DNA from: JBDRNO01 sp043811005
Lineage (GTDB): Bacteria; Bacteroidota; Bacteroidia; NORP154
Reading direction: 5' to 3'
NCBI GenBank assembly: GCA_043811005.1
Contig: JBDRNO010000129.1
Location: forward strand, 1-32,881
DNA: 32,881 bases
Below the pieces are notes generated by a model. The model was not told the origin of the DNA and searched no databases. It saw nothing but the letters and a program-made list of their open reading frames with translations. The translations under genes were made by a program, and so were the position numbers. This document shows, piece after piece, positions 9,412-17,404 of this stretch; the stretch's first letter is position 1, and the number at the start of each line of letters is the position of its first letter.

Positions 9412-9972
9412 TTATTGAGTATTAGTATCTTGTTGTTCTTCCTGCTTCTCTTTTTCGTTATCCTTTTCAGTATATACAGTAGATGCGCTCTGTTTGGTCA
9501 GGTCAAATTCCTCGGGTTTCTCTTTAATAGTCTTGGGATCGGTTGCTTGGATTTCGCCTTCAACCGGAGGCACTTCGCTTGGAGGGGGGCTTGATTCGCT
9601 CATTTGGTATTTGGAAGTGTGTTCAGGTACCCTTTCATCATCTTTGGGCTTTTTTCTTTTTTTCTCGTTGTAGATTATTGCATATTTATCTAACTTAACA
9701 GTCAAAAAACGCAATATTTGCTCATCCCGTTTAAAGTTAAGTTCAAGTTGTGAAATGATGCTACCGGGGCTTTTAAACTCAACTAAATAATAAAATCCCG
9801 TGGATTTTTTCTTTATAGGGTAAGCCATCTTTCGCAATCCCCAGTTATCCTCAAAAATAATTTCAGCTCCACCATCAGTGAGTATTTTTTTATATTTTTT
9901 TAACGCTACTTCCCGCTGTTCATCAGATAAAACCGGAGTCATGATAAAAACTAATTCGTACTGATTTGTCAT
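9412..9972 (-). CDS. rpsF: 30S ribosomal protein S6 with long acidic C-terminal extension
   Basis: S6 partners S18 on the platform of the 30S subunit. Residues 1 to about 110 carry the ferredoxin-like S6 fold: YELVFIMTPVLSD at the start, WGLRKMAYPIKKKSTGFYYLVEF in the middle, and FKRDEQILRFLTVKLDKYA. Residues about 112-186 are an extra low-complexity tail rich in Lys, Glu, Pro, Ser and Gln (KRKKPKDDE, then SPPPSEVPP, ending EEQQDTNTQ). The family is usually about 95-135 residues, so the tail is long. It recalls the polyglutamate tail that RimK adds to E. coli S6, although here the tail is encoded. First gene of the operon; the ATG at 9970-9972 is the family start. Confidence 0.95.
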   Translation of the reverse strand: MTNQYELVFIMTPVLSDEQREVALKKYKKILTDGGAEIIFEDNWGLRKMAYPIKKKSTGFYYLVEFKSPGSIISQLELNFKRDEQILRFLTVKLDKYAIIYNEKKRKKPKDDERVPEHTSKYQMSESSPPPSEVPPVEGEIQATDPKTIKEKPEEFDLTKQSASTVYTEKDNEKEKQEEQQDTNTQ

Positions 9973-10024
9973 CCTTTTTATTGATTATTGATTATTGTCT
10001 ATTTATTATTAGTTATTTGGGAGT

Positions 10025-10033
10025 GCAAATGTA
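10025..10033 (-). promoter_or_regulatory. Candidate -7 box for rpsF-rpsR-rplI
   Basis: On the minus strand this reads TACATTTGC, an exact TAnnTTTGy match about 52 bases before the rpsF start. No clear TTTG -33 box is visible. Its position, spacing and match make it the best candidate for the ribosomal operon. Confidence 0.5.
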
Positions 10034-10214
10034 TAAAACTATTTTCAGATAAGAATATAACTTTGTAAATTAATTAAAAACATAAACAATTAATTAACTT
10101 TATACTCATTAACCCGCAACCCTTAACCACCACCCTAAAACTTGTAAAACATTGATATTCCGATATTATAAATTAATCTATTCAAAATAATAAATTGTCT
10201 AATGAATTTAATCT

Positions 10215-10222
10215 TAATTTTG
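10215..10222 (+). promoter_or_regulatory. Candidate -7 box upstream of dnaX
   Basis: TAATTTTG matches TAnnTTTG. An ATTG sits 17 bases upstream as a poor -33 candidate. If used, the transcript would carry a leader of about 190 bases made almost wholly of repeat words. Confidence 0.4.
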
Positions 10223-10244
10223 TATTTTTAAGACCTGATTATAA

Positions 10245-10414
10245 ATTAGTCAGCAACCAGTGGGCAGTAACCAGTTGACAGTAGGCAGTTGGCAATTGAC
10301 AATGACAACCGACAACCGAATGACAAATCGGTGTAATCGGTGTAATACTAATGACGAATATCAAACATCTATTATCAAACATCTAATATCCAATATCAAG
10401 TAACCAGCAACCAG
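10245..10414. repeat. Intergenic word-like repeats running up to the dnaX start
   Basis: The 445-base gap between rpsF and dnaX is AT-rich and featureless to about 10200 apart from the promoter candidates. From 10245 it becomes a mosaic of near-identical words: CAGTTGACAGTAGGCAGT, GGCAATTGACAATGAC, a duplicated CGGTGTAAT, three copies of an ATCAAACATCTA-like word, and CAGCAACCAG ending 3 bases before the ATG. No coding potential is seen. Confidence 0.65.
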
Positions 10415-10417
10415 AAT

Positions 10418-12259
10418 ATGGAAAACTTCATTGTATCAGCACTAAAGTACAGACCTAAAACATTCGATAGTGTTGTGGGGCAATCGTCAATCACGACCAC
10501 TCTGAAAAATGCGATAAAGAACAATCATCTCGCGCAAGCGTTTTTGTTTTGCGGACCAAGAGGTGTAGGTAAGACCACATGTGCGAGGATTTTAGCAAAA
10601 GCCATCAATTGTGAACACATCAATGATAATGTTGAAGCTTGTGATAAATGTGAGTCATGTACTTCATTTAACAGGTCACATTCATTTAATATTCACGAAT
10701 TGGATGCAGCTTCAAACAATAGTGTTGATGACATAAGAAACCTGATAGAACAGGTTCGTCTTGTTCCTCAAGTTGGCAAATACAGCGTTTATATAATAGA
10801 TGAGGTTCACATGTTATCTCCAGGTGCTTTTAATGCATTTTTGAAAACACTGGAAGAGCCGCCTGCACATGCAAAATTCATTCTTGCTACCACTTCAAAG
10901 CAAAAGATCATTCCTACTATACTTTCCAGGTGCCAGATATTTGATTTCAACAGGATACAGGTTAGTGATATTGCAAAACAACTCGACTTTGTTGCCGGGA
11001 ATGAAGGGATTACGGCAGAATCCGATGCCCTGCACATCATTGCCCAAAAAGCAGATGGCTCATTACGGGATGCCCTCTCCATCTTCGACCAGCTTGTAAG
11101 TTTTGCAGGCGATAATATCACCTATACAATTGTCATTCATAATTTAAATATTCTGGACTACGATTATTATTTTAATATTGTCAGGTCTATTCAGGAACAT
11201 GATATTCCAGCTTGCCTTTTAATATTTGATGAAATTTTGAACAATGGTTTTGACGGGCATAATTTTATTACCGGCTTAGCCGAACATCTCCGCAATCTAT
11301 TGGTTTGTAAAGATACAGCTACCTTGCAATTATTGCATGTAGGAGGTAATATCAAAAACAAATACAAAGAACAGGCAGAAAAATGTTCACAGGAATTTCT
11401 TTTATCTTCATTGGATATCATAAGCAATTGCGATGTTCAATATGCCAATAGCAGAAATACGAGATTACATGTTGAATTGGCTCTTATGAAGCTATGTTCT
11501 ATGGATTCCCATTTCAATTTCAATCAAAAAAAAACAATTACAGAACCTGTTAAGAAAATCGAAGAACCAAAGACGAATTACCAAACACGAAAAACGACTA
11601 CTTCACTTAAATCAGAGGTAAAGCCAAGCGAGTTCAAGGCACAAACAACGTCTATACATAGCAAAACATCAGACCCGAAAAACTCTATAGAAGATGTGGT
11701 GAAGGAAGATCCACCAACATACATCGCTCCGAAAGAGGAACCAAAGGTTCAGCCATCACCATCCGGAGAAGAGAAAGAGAGCCTGCCCACCGATCCTCAA
11801 TCCAAGGAAAAGCAGGGTGCATCGCAAATCAATATCGGGCAATTGGAAAAAGCATGGGCTGAATATGCTCAAAAAGTACAACAAAAAGGCAAACATAGTC
11901 TCTTCAGCACTTTAACCAAAAGAAAACCGGTATTATCCAGGCAAGTACCGGAAACTCCAGGCATGACTGAATCAGGCGCATCTCCGGAAAATACGGGAAA
12001 ATTTAGTGGAAAAACCAACCTGATTGAACTCACTATTGATAACAGGGTACAGGAAGACGAGGTACATGCTGAGAAGATTGAGCTATTACAATTCTTAAGA
12101 GAAAAACTAGGCATTCAAAACATTCAAATTTTAACCGTAATAAATAAAGACCAGGGAGAGAAGAAACTTTATACACCACATGATAAATTCAGGAGGATGG
12201 CAGAAAAAAATCCGGCTATCTTGAAATTAAAACAACAGTTGAATTTAGACATTGATTAG
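10418..12259 (+). CDS. dnaX: DNA polymerase III subunit gamma/tau
   Basis: DnaX is the ATPase of the clamp loader, which opens the beta clamp and places it on primed DNA. In this 613-residue protein residues 1-180 form the AAA+ core: YRPKTFDSVVGQ (11-22), Walker A GPRGVGKTT (46-54), a zinc-binding Cys set at 65, 75, 78 and 81, Walker B IIDEVHML (126-133), LEEPP (145-149) and the LSRC arginine-finger motif (169-172). Residues about 180-365 are the lid and collar domains. Residues about 370-500 are a charged, proline-rich linker, followed by a short tau-like C-terminal domain. The ATG at 10418 gives the canonical N-terminus. It stands alone, flanked on both sides by repeat mosaics. Confidence 0.96.
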   Translation: MENFIVSALKYRPKTFDSVVGQSSITTTLKNAIKNNHLAQAFLFCGPRGVGKTTCARILAKAINCEHINDNVEACDKCESCTSFNRSHSFNIHELDAASNNSVDDIRNLIEQVRLVPQVGKYSVYIIDEVHMLSPGAFNAFLKTLEEPPAHAKFILATTSKQKIIPTILSRCQIFDFNRIQVSDIAKQLDFVAGNEGITAESDALHIIAQKADGSLRDALSIFDQLVSFAGDNITYTIVIHNLNILDYDYYFNIVRSIQEHDIPACLLIFDEILNNGFDGHNFITGLAEHLRNLLVCKDTATLQLLHVGGNIKNKYKEQAEKCSQEFLLSSLDIISNCDVQYANSRNTRLHVELALMKLCSMDSHFNFNQKKTITEPVKKIEEPKTNYQTRKTTTSLKSEVKPSEFKAQTTSIHSKTSDPKNSIEDVVKEDPPTYIAPKEEPKVQPSPSGEEKESLPTDPQSKEKQGASQINIGQLEKAWAEYAQKVQQKGKHSLFSTLTKRKPVLSRQVPETPGMTESGASPENTGKFSGKTNLIELTIDNRVQEDEVHAEKIELLQFLREKLGIQNIQILTVINKDQGEKKLYTPHDKFRRMAEKNPAILKLKQQLNLDID

Positions 12260-12261
12260 AT

Positions 12262-12430
12262 CTGCGAAACCAGTTGACAGTAGGCAGTTCCGCCTACGCT
12301 AAAGCTTCGGTGGATAAAAGGCAATTGACAATGACTAATGACAACCAGAAGCCAGTCGGCAGTCTTCAGTCGGCAATTAACAAAGATCATAACTATGACG
12401 ATGACCAGCAACCAGCAACCAGAAACAACT
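12262..12430. repeat. Intergenic word-like repeats after dnaX
   Basis: The gap between dnaX and the M16 peptidase is the same mosaic as before dnaX: CCAGTTGACAGTAGGCAGT, GGCAATTGACAATGAC, CAGTCGGCAGTCTTCAGTCGG and CAGCAACCAGCAACCAG. A CCGCCTACGC / GCTTCGGTGG segment at about 12288-12315 interrupts it. No gene is supported. Confidence 0.65.
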
Positions 12431-12459
12431 AAATAATCACTAAACTAAAAAATATTAAA

Positions 12460-15390
12460 ATGAAACTAAAATACCTCATACTATTCATGAGTATTACAGC
12501 ATTAACATTTTGTACTTCAAAAGAAAAGTGCCAGGTAATAATCATTACTGAAGATGGTTACACTTATGAAACGGTTAGCAACGATCCATTAAAGGTAAGG
12601 ATCTACACCCTGAAAAATGGATTGAAAGTTTATTTATCTGTAAATAAAGATGAGCCGAGAATTCAAACCGCCATACCTGTAAAAGCCGGTTCCACTTACG
12701 ACCCGGCAGAGACCACTGGCTTAGCACATTACCTGGAGCACATGCTTTTTAAAGGCACCAGTAATATTAGCACTCTCAACTGGGAAAAAGAAGAAGTATT
12801 ATTGAAAGAGATTGAGGAATTATTTGAAAAGCACCTGGTGACAGATGATACTTTACAAAAAAAACGAATATATGAGCAAATTGACAGTGTATCTACTTTG
12901 GCTTCCAAATATGCTATTGCCAATGAATATGATAAGATGATATCTTCAATTGGCGCTAAATATACCAATGCTTTTACCAGTAATGAGCAAACTGTTTATA
13001 TTAATAATATTCCAATTAATGAATTTGAAAAATGGCTGAAAGTGGAAAGGGAAAGATTCGGCAAATTGGTCTTACGGCTATTCCATACAGAACTTGAGAC
13101 TGTTTATGAAGAGTTTAACCGGACGCAGGACAATGACAACAGAAAAGTAAGCAGGGCGTTAATGAGCGGGTTATTTAAAAAACACCCTTATGGAACACAG
13201 ACGACCATAGGGACCGCCGGGCATTTGAAAAATCCCTCCATGAAAAATATTCATGAGTACTTTAACTCATATTACGTACCAAACAATATGGCTATTTGTA
13301 TTTCGGGAGATATAAACCCAAGGGAAACTATAAAACTAATAGATAAATATTTTGGTGATCTCCAACCGGGAGATGTACCTGAATTTCATTCTATTGAAGA
13401 AGATTCGATTACCGGTATAATTGAAAAAAATGTTTACGGGCCCGATAAGGAAAGTGTGACCCTTGCATTCAGGTTTGATGGAATCAACACCTATGACGAT
13501 AGAATGGTTGATTTAATTGATCTTTTATTAAACAACCATTATGCAGGCATTCTTGATCTCGACCTGAATCAACAACAAAAGGTATTAAAAGCGGGTTCAT
13601 ATCCCCGTTTTATGAAATATTACGGAATGCATACATTTTATGGTAATCCAAGGGAAGGACAATCACTGGAAGAAGTAAAGGATCTTTTACTGTCTACAAT
13701 TGAAAAGTTGAAAAAAGGAGAATTTGACGATTGGCTGGTTAAGGCAGTTATTAATGATATGCATTTATCGCGGATAAGGCAAACCGAATCGAATTGGGTA
13801 GCTTTTGAATTTGTAAATGCTTTTATTCATTCGGTTGACTGGATAGATTATGTGAGGAAAATTGATGACATTTCAATGATCACCAAAGAGCAGGTAGTTG
13901 AGTTTGCAAATAAACATTACAGAGATAATTATGTCGTTGTATATAAGAGAACGGGAAAAGATACCACTATTACAAAAGTAAATAAGCCCCCTCTTACACC
14001 AATTGATCTTAACAGGGAAGACGAATCACTGTTTTTACAGGAATTTAAAAATATAACATCTGAGAGCATTAAGCCGGTGTTTTTAGATTATGAGAATGAG
14101 ATAATGAAAACTAAGCTGAACAGCGGAGTAGAGTTGAATTATATTAAGAATACTACCAATGAGCTTTTTAGCCTGTATTATATCATTGACATGGGGAAGA
14201 ATCATGATAAGAAATTAGCGTTGGCAGTAAATTACTTACCTTACCTTGGAACATCCAAATACACTCCTGCCGAACTTCAGGAAGAATTATACAAGCATGG
14301 AATAAGTTTAAATGTTAATACCGATGGCAAAAGGTCTTATGTTTACATCTCCGGCTTGGAAAAATCAATGGAAAAAGGTATTCAATTATTAGAGCATGTC
14401 CTTTCCGATGTACAGCCAGACCAAAAAGCTTATGACGATTATGTTGACGGGATATTGAAAAAAAGAACTGATAGTAAATTAAGCAAAGGGAGTATACTGT
14501 GGGGCGCTTTATACAGTTATGGCAAGTATGGGGAAAAATCTGCTTTCACCGATATACTCCGGGAGGATGAATTAAAAGCAATTGACCCGGGAGAACTGAC
14601 CGGCATTTTGAAAGGATTGTGTTCATATAAGCATTATGTTTTTAATTACGGTCAGTATGATATCAGTAAAGTGAAGGAACTCATTGATAAATACCATAAG
14701 CCCCCCGAAAAACTATTAGATTATCCGGTTGAAATAAAATATCCTGAAAAAGACATAGATAAGAATTTGGTCTATTTTGCGAACTATGATATGGTACAGG
14801 CGGAAATTATCTTTTTATCAAAAGATGTACAGTTTGATGTGGAATTAATCCCTTATTCCAGGATATTCGGTGAATATTTTGGCAGCGGGCTTTCGTCCAT
14901 TGTATTCCAGGAGATCAGGGAATCGAAAGGATTGGCGTATTCCGCATATTCTTCTTTTACTACTCCAGGTTATCCTGACATGTCACACTACGTTTATGCG
15001 TATTTGGGAACCCAGGCAGATAAGATCAAAGATGCAATCCCTGTTATGTTGGAGATCATGAACGATATGCCTGAAGCTGCTATACAATTTGACGCAGCAA
15101 AGGAAGCCATTCTTAAGAAGATAGAGACTGAAAGGATAACGAAATCATCCATATTCTGGTCATACCTGGGAAATGCCGACAAGGGCATCAATTATGATAT
15201 ACGGAAAGATATTTACAACAAGGCAAAGACCATGAGCATGGATGATCTGAAGGCATTTTTCGATAAGCATATAAAGGATAAGAAATACACCTATCTTGTT
15301 CTTGCTAATAGAGAAGATATAGATTTTAATGTATTGAAACAATATGGAGAGGTGAAAGAGTTGAGTCTGGAGGAGATATTTAATTATTAG
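12460..15390 (+). CDS. M16 family zinc metallopeptidase, two-lobed, lipoprotein
   Basis: A 976-residue peptidase of the pitrilysin type. The N-terminus is a lipoprotein signal with lipobox LTFC (Cys18), so it is probably anchored in an envelope membrane. The inverted zinc motif HYLEH is at residues 90-94, in the usual GLAHYLEHMLFKGT context; the third zinc ligand is expected at the Glu pair 217-218 (ETVYEEFNR). The C-terminal half repeats the fold without the zinc motif and contains ESKGLAYSAYSSF (about 826-838), the substrate-binding segment of M16 C-lobes. Size and layout fit a single-chain peptidase that encloses peptides of limited length. An insertion of about 60 residues follows the HxxEH helix (residues about 105-165), as in related Bacteroidota enzymes. 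Substrate unknown. Confidence 0.92.
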   Translation: MKLKYLILFMSITALTFCTSKEKCQVIIITEDGYTYETVSNDPLKVRIYTLKNGLKVYLSVNKDEPRIQTAIPVKAGSTYDPAETTGLAHYLEHMLFKGTSNISTLNWEKEEVLLKEIEELFEKHLVTDDTLQKKRIYEQIDSVSTLASKYAIANEYDKMISSIGAKYTNAFTSNEQTVYINNIPINEFEKWLKVERERFGKLVLRLFHTELETVYEEFNRTQDNDNRKVSRALMSGLFKKHPYGTQTTIGTAGHLKNPSMKNIHEYFNSYYVPNNMAICISGDINPRETIKLIDKYFGDLQPGDVPEFHSIEEDSITGIIEKNVYGPDKESVTLAFRFDGINTYDDRMVDLIDLLLNNHYAGILDLDLNQQQKVLKAGSYPRFMKYYGMHTFYGNPREGQSLEEVKDLLLSTIEKLKKGEFDDWLVKAVINDMHLSRIRQTESNWVAFEFVNAFIHSVDWIDYVRKIDDISMITKEQVVEFANKHYRDNYVVVYKRTGKDTTITKVNKPPLTPIDLNREDESLFLQEFKNITSESIKPVFLDYENEIMKTKLNSGVELNYIKNTTNELFSLYYIIDMGKNHDKKLALAVNYLPYLGTSKYTPAELQEELYKHGISLNVNTDGKRSYVYISGLEKSMEKGIQLLEHVLSDVQPDQKAYDDYVDGILKKRTDSKLSKGSILWGALYSYGKYGEKSAFTDILREDELKAIDPGELTGILKGLCSYKHYVFNYGQYDISKVKELIDKYHKPPEKLLDYPVEIKYPEKDIDKNLVYFANYDMVQAEIIFLSKDVQFDVELIPYSRIFGEYFGSGLSSIVFQEIRESKGLAYSAYSSFTTPGYPDMSHYVYAYLGTQADKIKDAIPVMLEIMNDMPEAAIQFDAAKEAILKKIETERITKSSIFWSYLGNADKGINYDIRKDIYNKAKTMSMDDLKAFFDKHIKDKKYTYLVLANREDIDFNVLKQYGEVKELSLEEIFNY

Positions 15391-15403
15391 ATTGTATTAT
15401 CCA

Positions 15404-15411
15404 TATTTTTG
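15404..15411 (+). promoter_or_regulatory. Candidate -7 box, TAnnTTTG type
   Basis: TATTTTTG followed by C lies 102 bases before the small gene at 15513 and just after the M16 stop. No matching -33 box was seen. Confidence 0.3.
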
Positions 15412-15512
15412 CATTTTTCAACTCTATTTCAACTGCTTTTTCAACCCAATTTCGGATATTTTCGAACCATTTCGAACCAAGTATTGGTTGTTCTCGAATA
15501 AAAACAGATTTA

Positions 15513-15908
15513 ATGTTTCAATTGACAAATACAAATAGGGAAAAAGAATTCCTGTTAATAAGTCCTGACTCATTTGTTGAAATAAAAAAGATAATTCTTA
15601 CACCATTATTTAGTTGGGTTAAACCAGATGAATGGTCAACGAAATTAGTTAACCAAGGACTTTATTTCAAAATAACTTGTAACAATAATAGAGGTGTTTC
15701 GTTCAGTCAGGAATACACGTTAATGGCATTCGTCAGCCCCTATTATTTTCAGCCTGTTTTCACGTTAAACAACCCAATAAACATTCCATTAAGTGTGAAG
15801 AGTAGAGCTCCAAACCTCAATGAGTTTCCAATAAAGATTAAAGTGAAGCTATTCGGTGCGGTGCTAACATTTGATTTTGATATTATGTTTATTTATGATG
15901 AAGTGTAA
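15513..15908 (+). CDS. Hypothetical protein, 131 residues
   Basis: I do not recognise this gene. The product has no signal peptide, membrane helix or metal motif. Its composition (alternating hydrophobic residues, many Asn, Phe and Pro, for example NNPINIPLSVKSRAP and IKIKVKLFGAVLTFDFDIMF) suggests an all-beta domain. It lies alone in an accessory patch between the M16 peptidase and the acyl-CoA mutase, with codon use more AT-rich than either neighbour, which would fit recent acquisition. After its stop about 200 bases show no further gene. Confidence 0.5.
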   Translation: MFQLTNTNREKEFLLISPDSFVEIKKIILTPLFSWVKPDEWSTKLVNQGLYFKITCNNNRGVSFSQEYTLMAFVSPYYFQPVFTLNNPINIPLSVKSRAPNLNEFPIKIKVKLFGAVLTFDFDIMFIYDEV

Positions 15909-16100
15909 TAAAATCAATCAGCCAGTTACCAACTGTCCAAATTCAAACGACATCATCGGGTAAAAAAGGGCAGTCATCAACTATTTTTTAATATTTTAAC
16001 CAGCAGAAGTTTTTTCAATAGTATTAAAATTATTATCACAATCTTTTAAATTATCCGGGTATTTGGTGATAAATAATTAGCTTTGGGGTGAAGAAGGAAA

Positions 16101-16114
16101 CTATAAACAAGTTA
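16101..16114 (+). repeat. 14-bp direct repeat, left copy
   Basis: CTATAAACAAGTTA occurs here, overlapping the first ATG of the beta-barrel frame, and again at 16938-16951 just after that gene. The pair brackets the barrel gene exactly, as expected for cassette borders or a target-site duplication. Confidence 0.55.
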
Positions 16115-16134
16115 TGGCTCAAAATTTTTCAAGA

Positions 16135-16902
16135 ATGGAGAAAATAATATTAGTAATATTTACACTTCTTCCTTTAACAATTATAGGTCAAATTTCAGAT
16201 ACTACAAAGACAAAAGGAATTGCAGTCGGCTTGACTTTCTCTCCAGATTATTGTTACAGAACACTTATACCAGACAACTCAAATTTAAGTAAGGGAACCG
16301 TTGATTTGCGAGATTCAATTGAAATTCCAAAAATTGGGTTTTCAGCAGGAGTAAGTGTATTTTATGAATTCAGTAAAAGAATTAACATTGAAATAGGATT
16401 GCAATTTTCGGATAAAGGAAAAAAAATTGAGATTGACTACTCAGAATTGACTTTTGGTGATCTTATAGATACACGGTATGGTTTTGTGTATTCAATATCA
16501 GGTCAAGACCTACCCGCTTCGGTAACTGTTATTAATAAGTATCAACATTTAGATTTCCCTGTTAAAGTAAATTACTCAATCATTAGTAAAAAAATGAAGT
16601 TCTTTTTAACAACTGGAATATCAACTAACGTATTTCTTGCATATAAGACTACTGCAATAAAAAAATACAGTGATGGAAAAACAGAAAGAAATACTTCATC
16701 ATCAGACTATTACGATTTTTCAAAAGTCAATTTCGCCTTCATTGGCGGACTTGGAATGGAATACACCTTAGCAAATAAATTAGGTTTTAGACTTGAACCG
16801 ATTTATAGAAGATCAATAAACTCAATTATTGACGCACCAATAAAGAGTTATTTATACTCATTTGGAATTAATATAGGAATTTTCTATAAACTTGGAGTTT
16901 GA
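16135..16902 (+). CDS. Outer-membrane beta-barrel protein, PorT-like
   Basis: A protein of 255 residues from the second ATG. That start is preferred because it begins a compact signal peptide (MEKIILVIFTLLPLTIIGQ); an upstream in-frame ATG at 16114 adds seven residues, but it lies inside a direct repeat. After the signal come alternating amphipathic strands: GLTFSPDYCYR, SAGVSVFYEFSKRINIEIGLQFSDKGKK, YQHLDFPVKVNYSI, FFLTTGISTNVFLAYK and AFIGGLGMEYTLANKLGFRLEPIYRRS. This pattern matches the outer-membrane beta-barrel family (PorT/OmpA-like porin domain) common in Bacteroidota. The precise role is unknown. The gene is bracketed by a 14-bp direct repeat and lies in the accessory patch upstream of icmF. 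Confidence 0.7.
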   Translation: MEKIILVIFTLLPLTIIGQISDTTKTKGIAVGLTFSPDYCYRTLIPDNSNLSKGTVDLRDSIEIPKIGFSAGVSVFYEFSKRINIEIGLQFSDKGKKIEIDYSELTFGDLIDTRYGFVYSISGQDLPASVTVINKYQHLDFPVKVNYSIISKKMKFFLTTGISTNVFLAYKTTAIKKYSDGKTERNTSSSDYYDFSKVNFAFIGGLGMEYTLANKLGFRLEPIYRRSINSIIDAPIKSYLYSFGINIGIFYKLGV

Positions 16903-16937
16903 GATACAGCATTCAACAAGGGTTTAGCGTTTTAACT

Positions 16938-16951
16938 CTATAAACAAGTTA
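16938..16951 (+). repeat. 14-bp direct repeat, right copy
   Basis: Second copy of CTATAAACAAGTTA, 36 bases after the barrel gene's stop. It lies within a 44-base imperfect stem structure (16911-16954) described in the findings. Confidence 0.55.
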
Positions 16952-16965
16952 AATAAAGGAATTAG

Positions 16966-16988
16966 AGTTGAAATTACAAAAATGAAAA
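16966..16988 (+). repeat. 23-bp direct repeat flanking dinD, left copy
   Basis: AGTTGAAATTACAAAA plus ATGAAAA: the leader and first codons of the dinD remnant. An identical 23-base copy at 17382-17404 forms the leader and first codons of icmF. The copies are 416 bases apart and bracket the remnant precisely. Confidence 0.85.
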
Positions 16989-17381
16989 AGGAAATTGTAA
17001 AACATTTGACCGAAGATTTTGAATCTTATTCAAACAAAACCGAAAACGGAATAGAATTTTGGTTTGCAAGGGATATGCAACATTTACTCGGATATACCGA
17101 GTGGCGCAATTTTTTAAAGGGAATCAATAAAGCCAAAACATCCTGCGAAACTGGCGGACATGAAATATCAGACCATTTTGTTGACGTCAACAAAATGGTC
17201 AAAATTGGTTCAGGAACTGAACGCGAAATTAATGATATTAAGAAAATTATTACTTGAACGAGGTATTAAACCCGAAGAACTACCACCGGAAGAAGATGTT
17301 AAGAAATTAGAACGTAGGGTAAAATCTGAAGATAAAAAGTTTATTAAAAATCCCGAAAAGTTGAAAAATAAAAAAGATTAA
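16982..17381 (+). pseudogene. dinD: Internally deleted DinD (BRO-N domain) remnant
   Basis: Residues 1 to about 85 match the N-terminal BRO-like domain of DNA-damage-inducible protein D: ENGIEFWFARDMQHLLGYTEWRNF, then NKMVKIGSGTEREINDI. In intact DinD the next motif is a conserved SRYACYLIVQNGDPRKP block; here it is absent. Instead, after a shift of frame, the sequence from about 17236 reads LLLERGIKPEELPPEEDVKKLERRVKSEDKK, which matches the C-terminus of Bacteroidota DinD proteins. About 150 central residues are therefore missing and the two ends are out of frame; the literal frame stops at 17257. DinD is SOS-linked in E. coli, where it inhibits RecA. The remnant sits exactly between two copies of a 23-bp repeat. 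The family call is from memory of the motifs. Confidence 0.75.
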
Positions 17382-17404
17382 AGTTGAAATTACAAAAATG
17401 AAAA
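17382..17404 (+). repeat. 23-bp direct repeat flanking dinD, right copy
   Basis: Identical to 16966-16988. It begins one base after the end of the dinD C-terminal frame and supplies the leader and start codon of icmF. Confidence 0.85.

Noticed and set aside
9973..10060. S6:S18-binding autoregulatory leader RNA before rpsF
   Set aside because: No GC-rich stem with a CCG bulge could be found; the leader is AT-rich low-complexity sequence.
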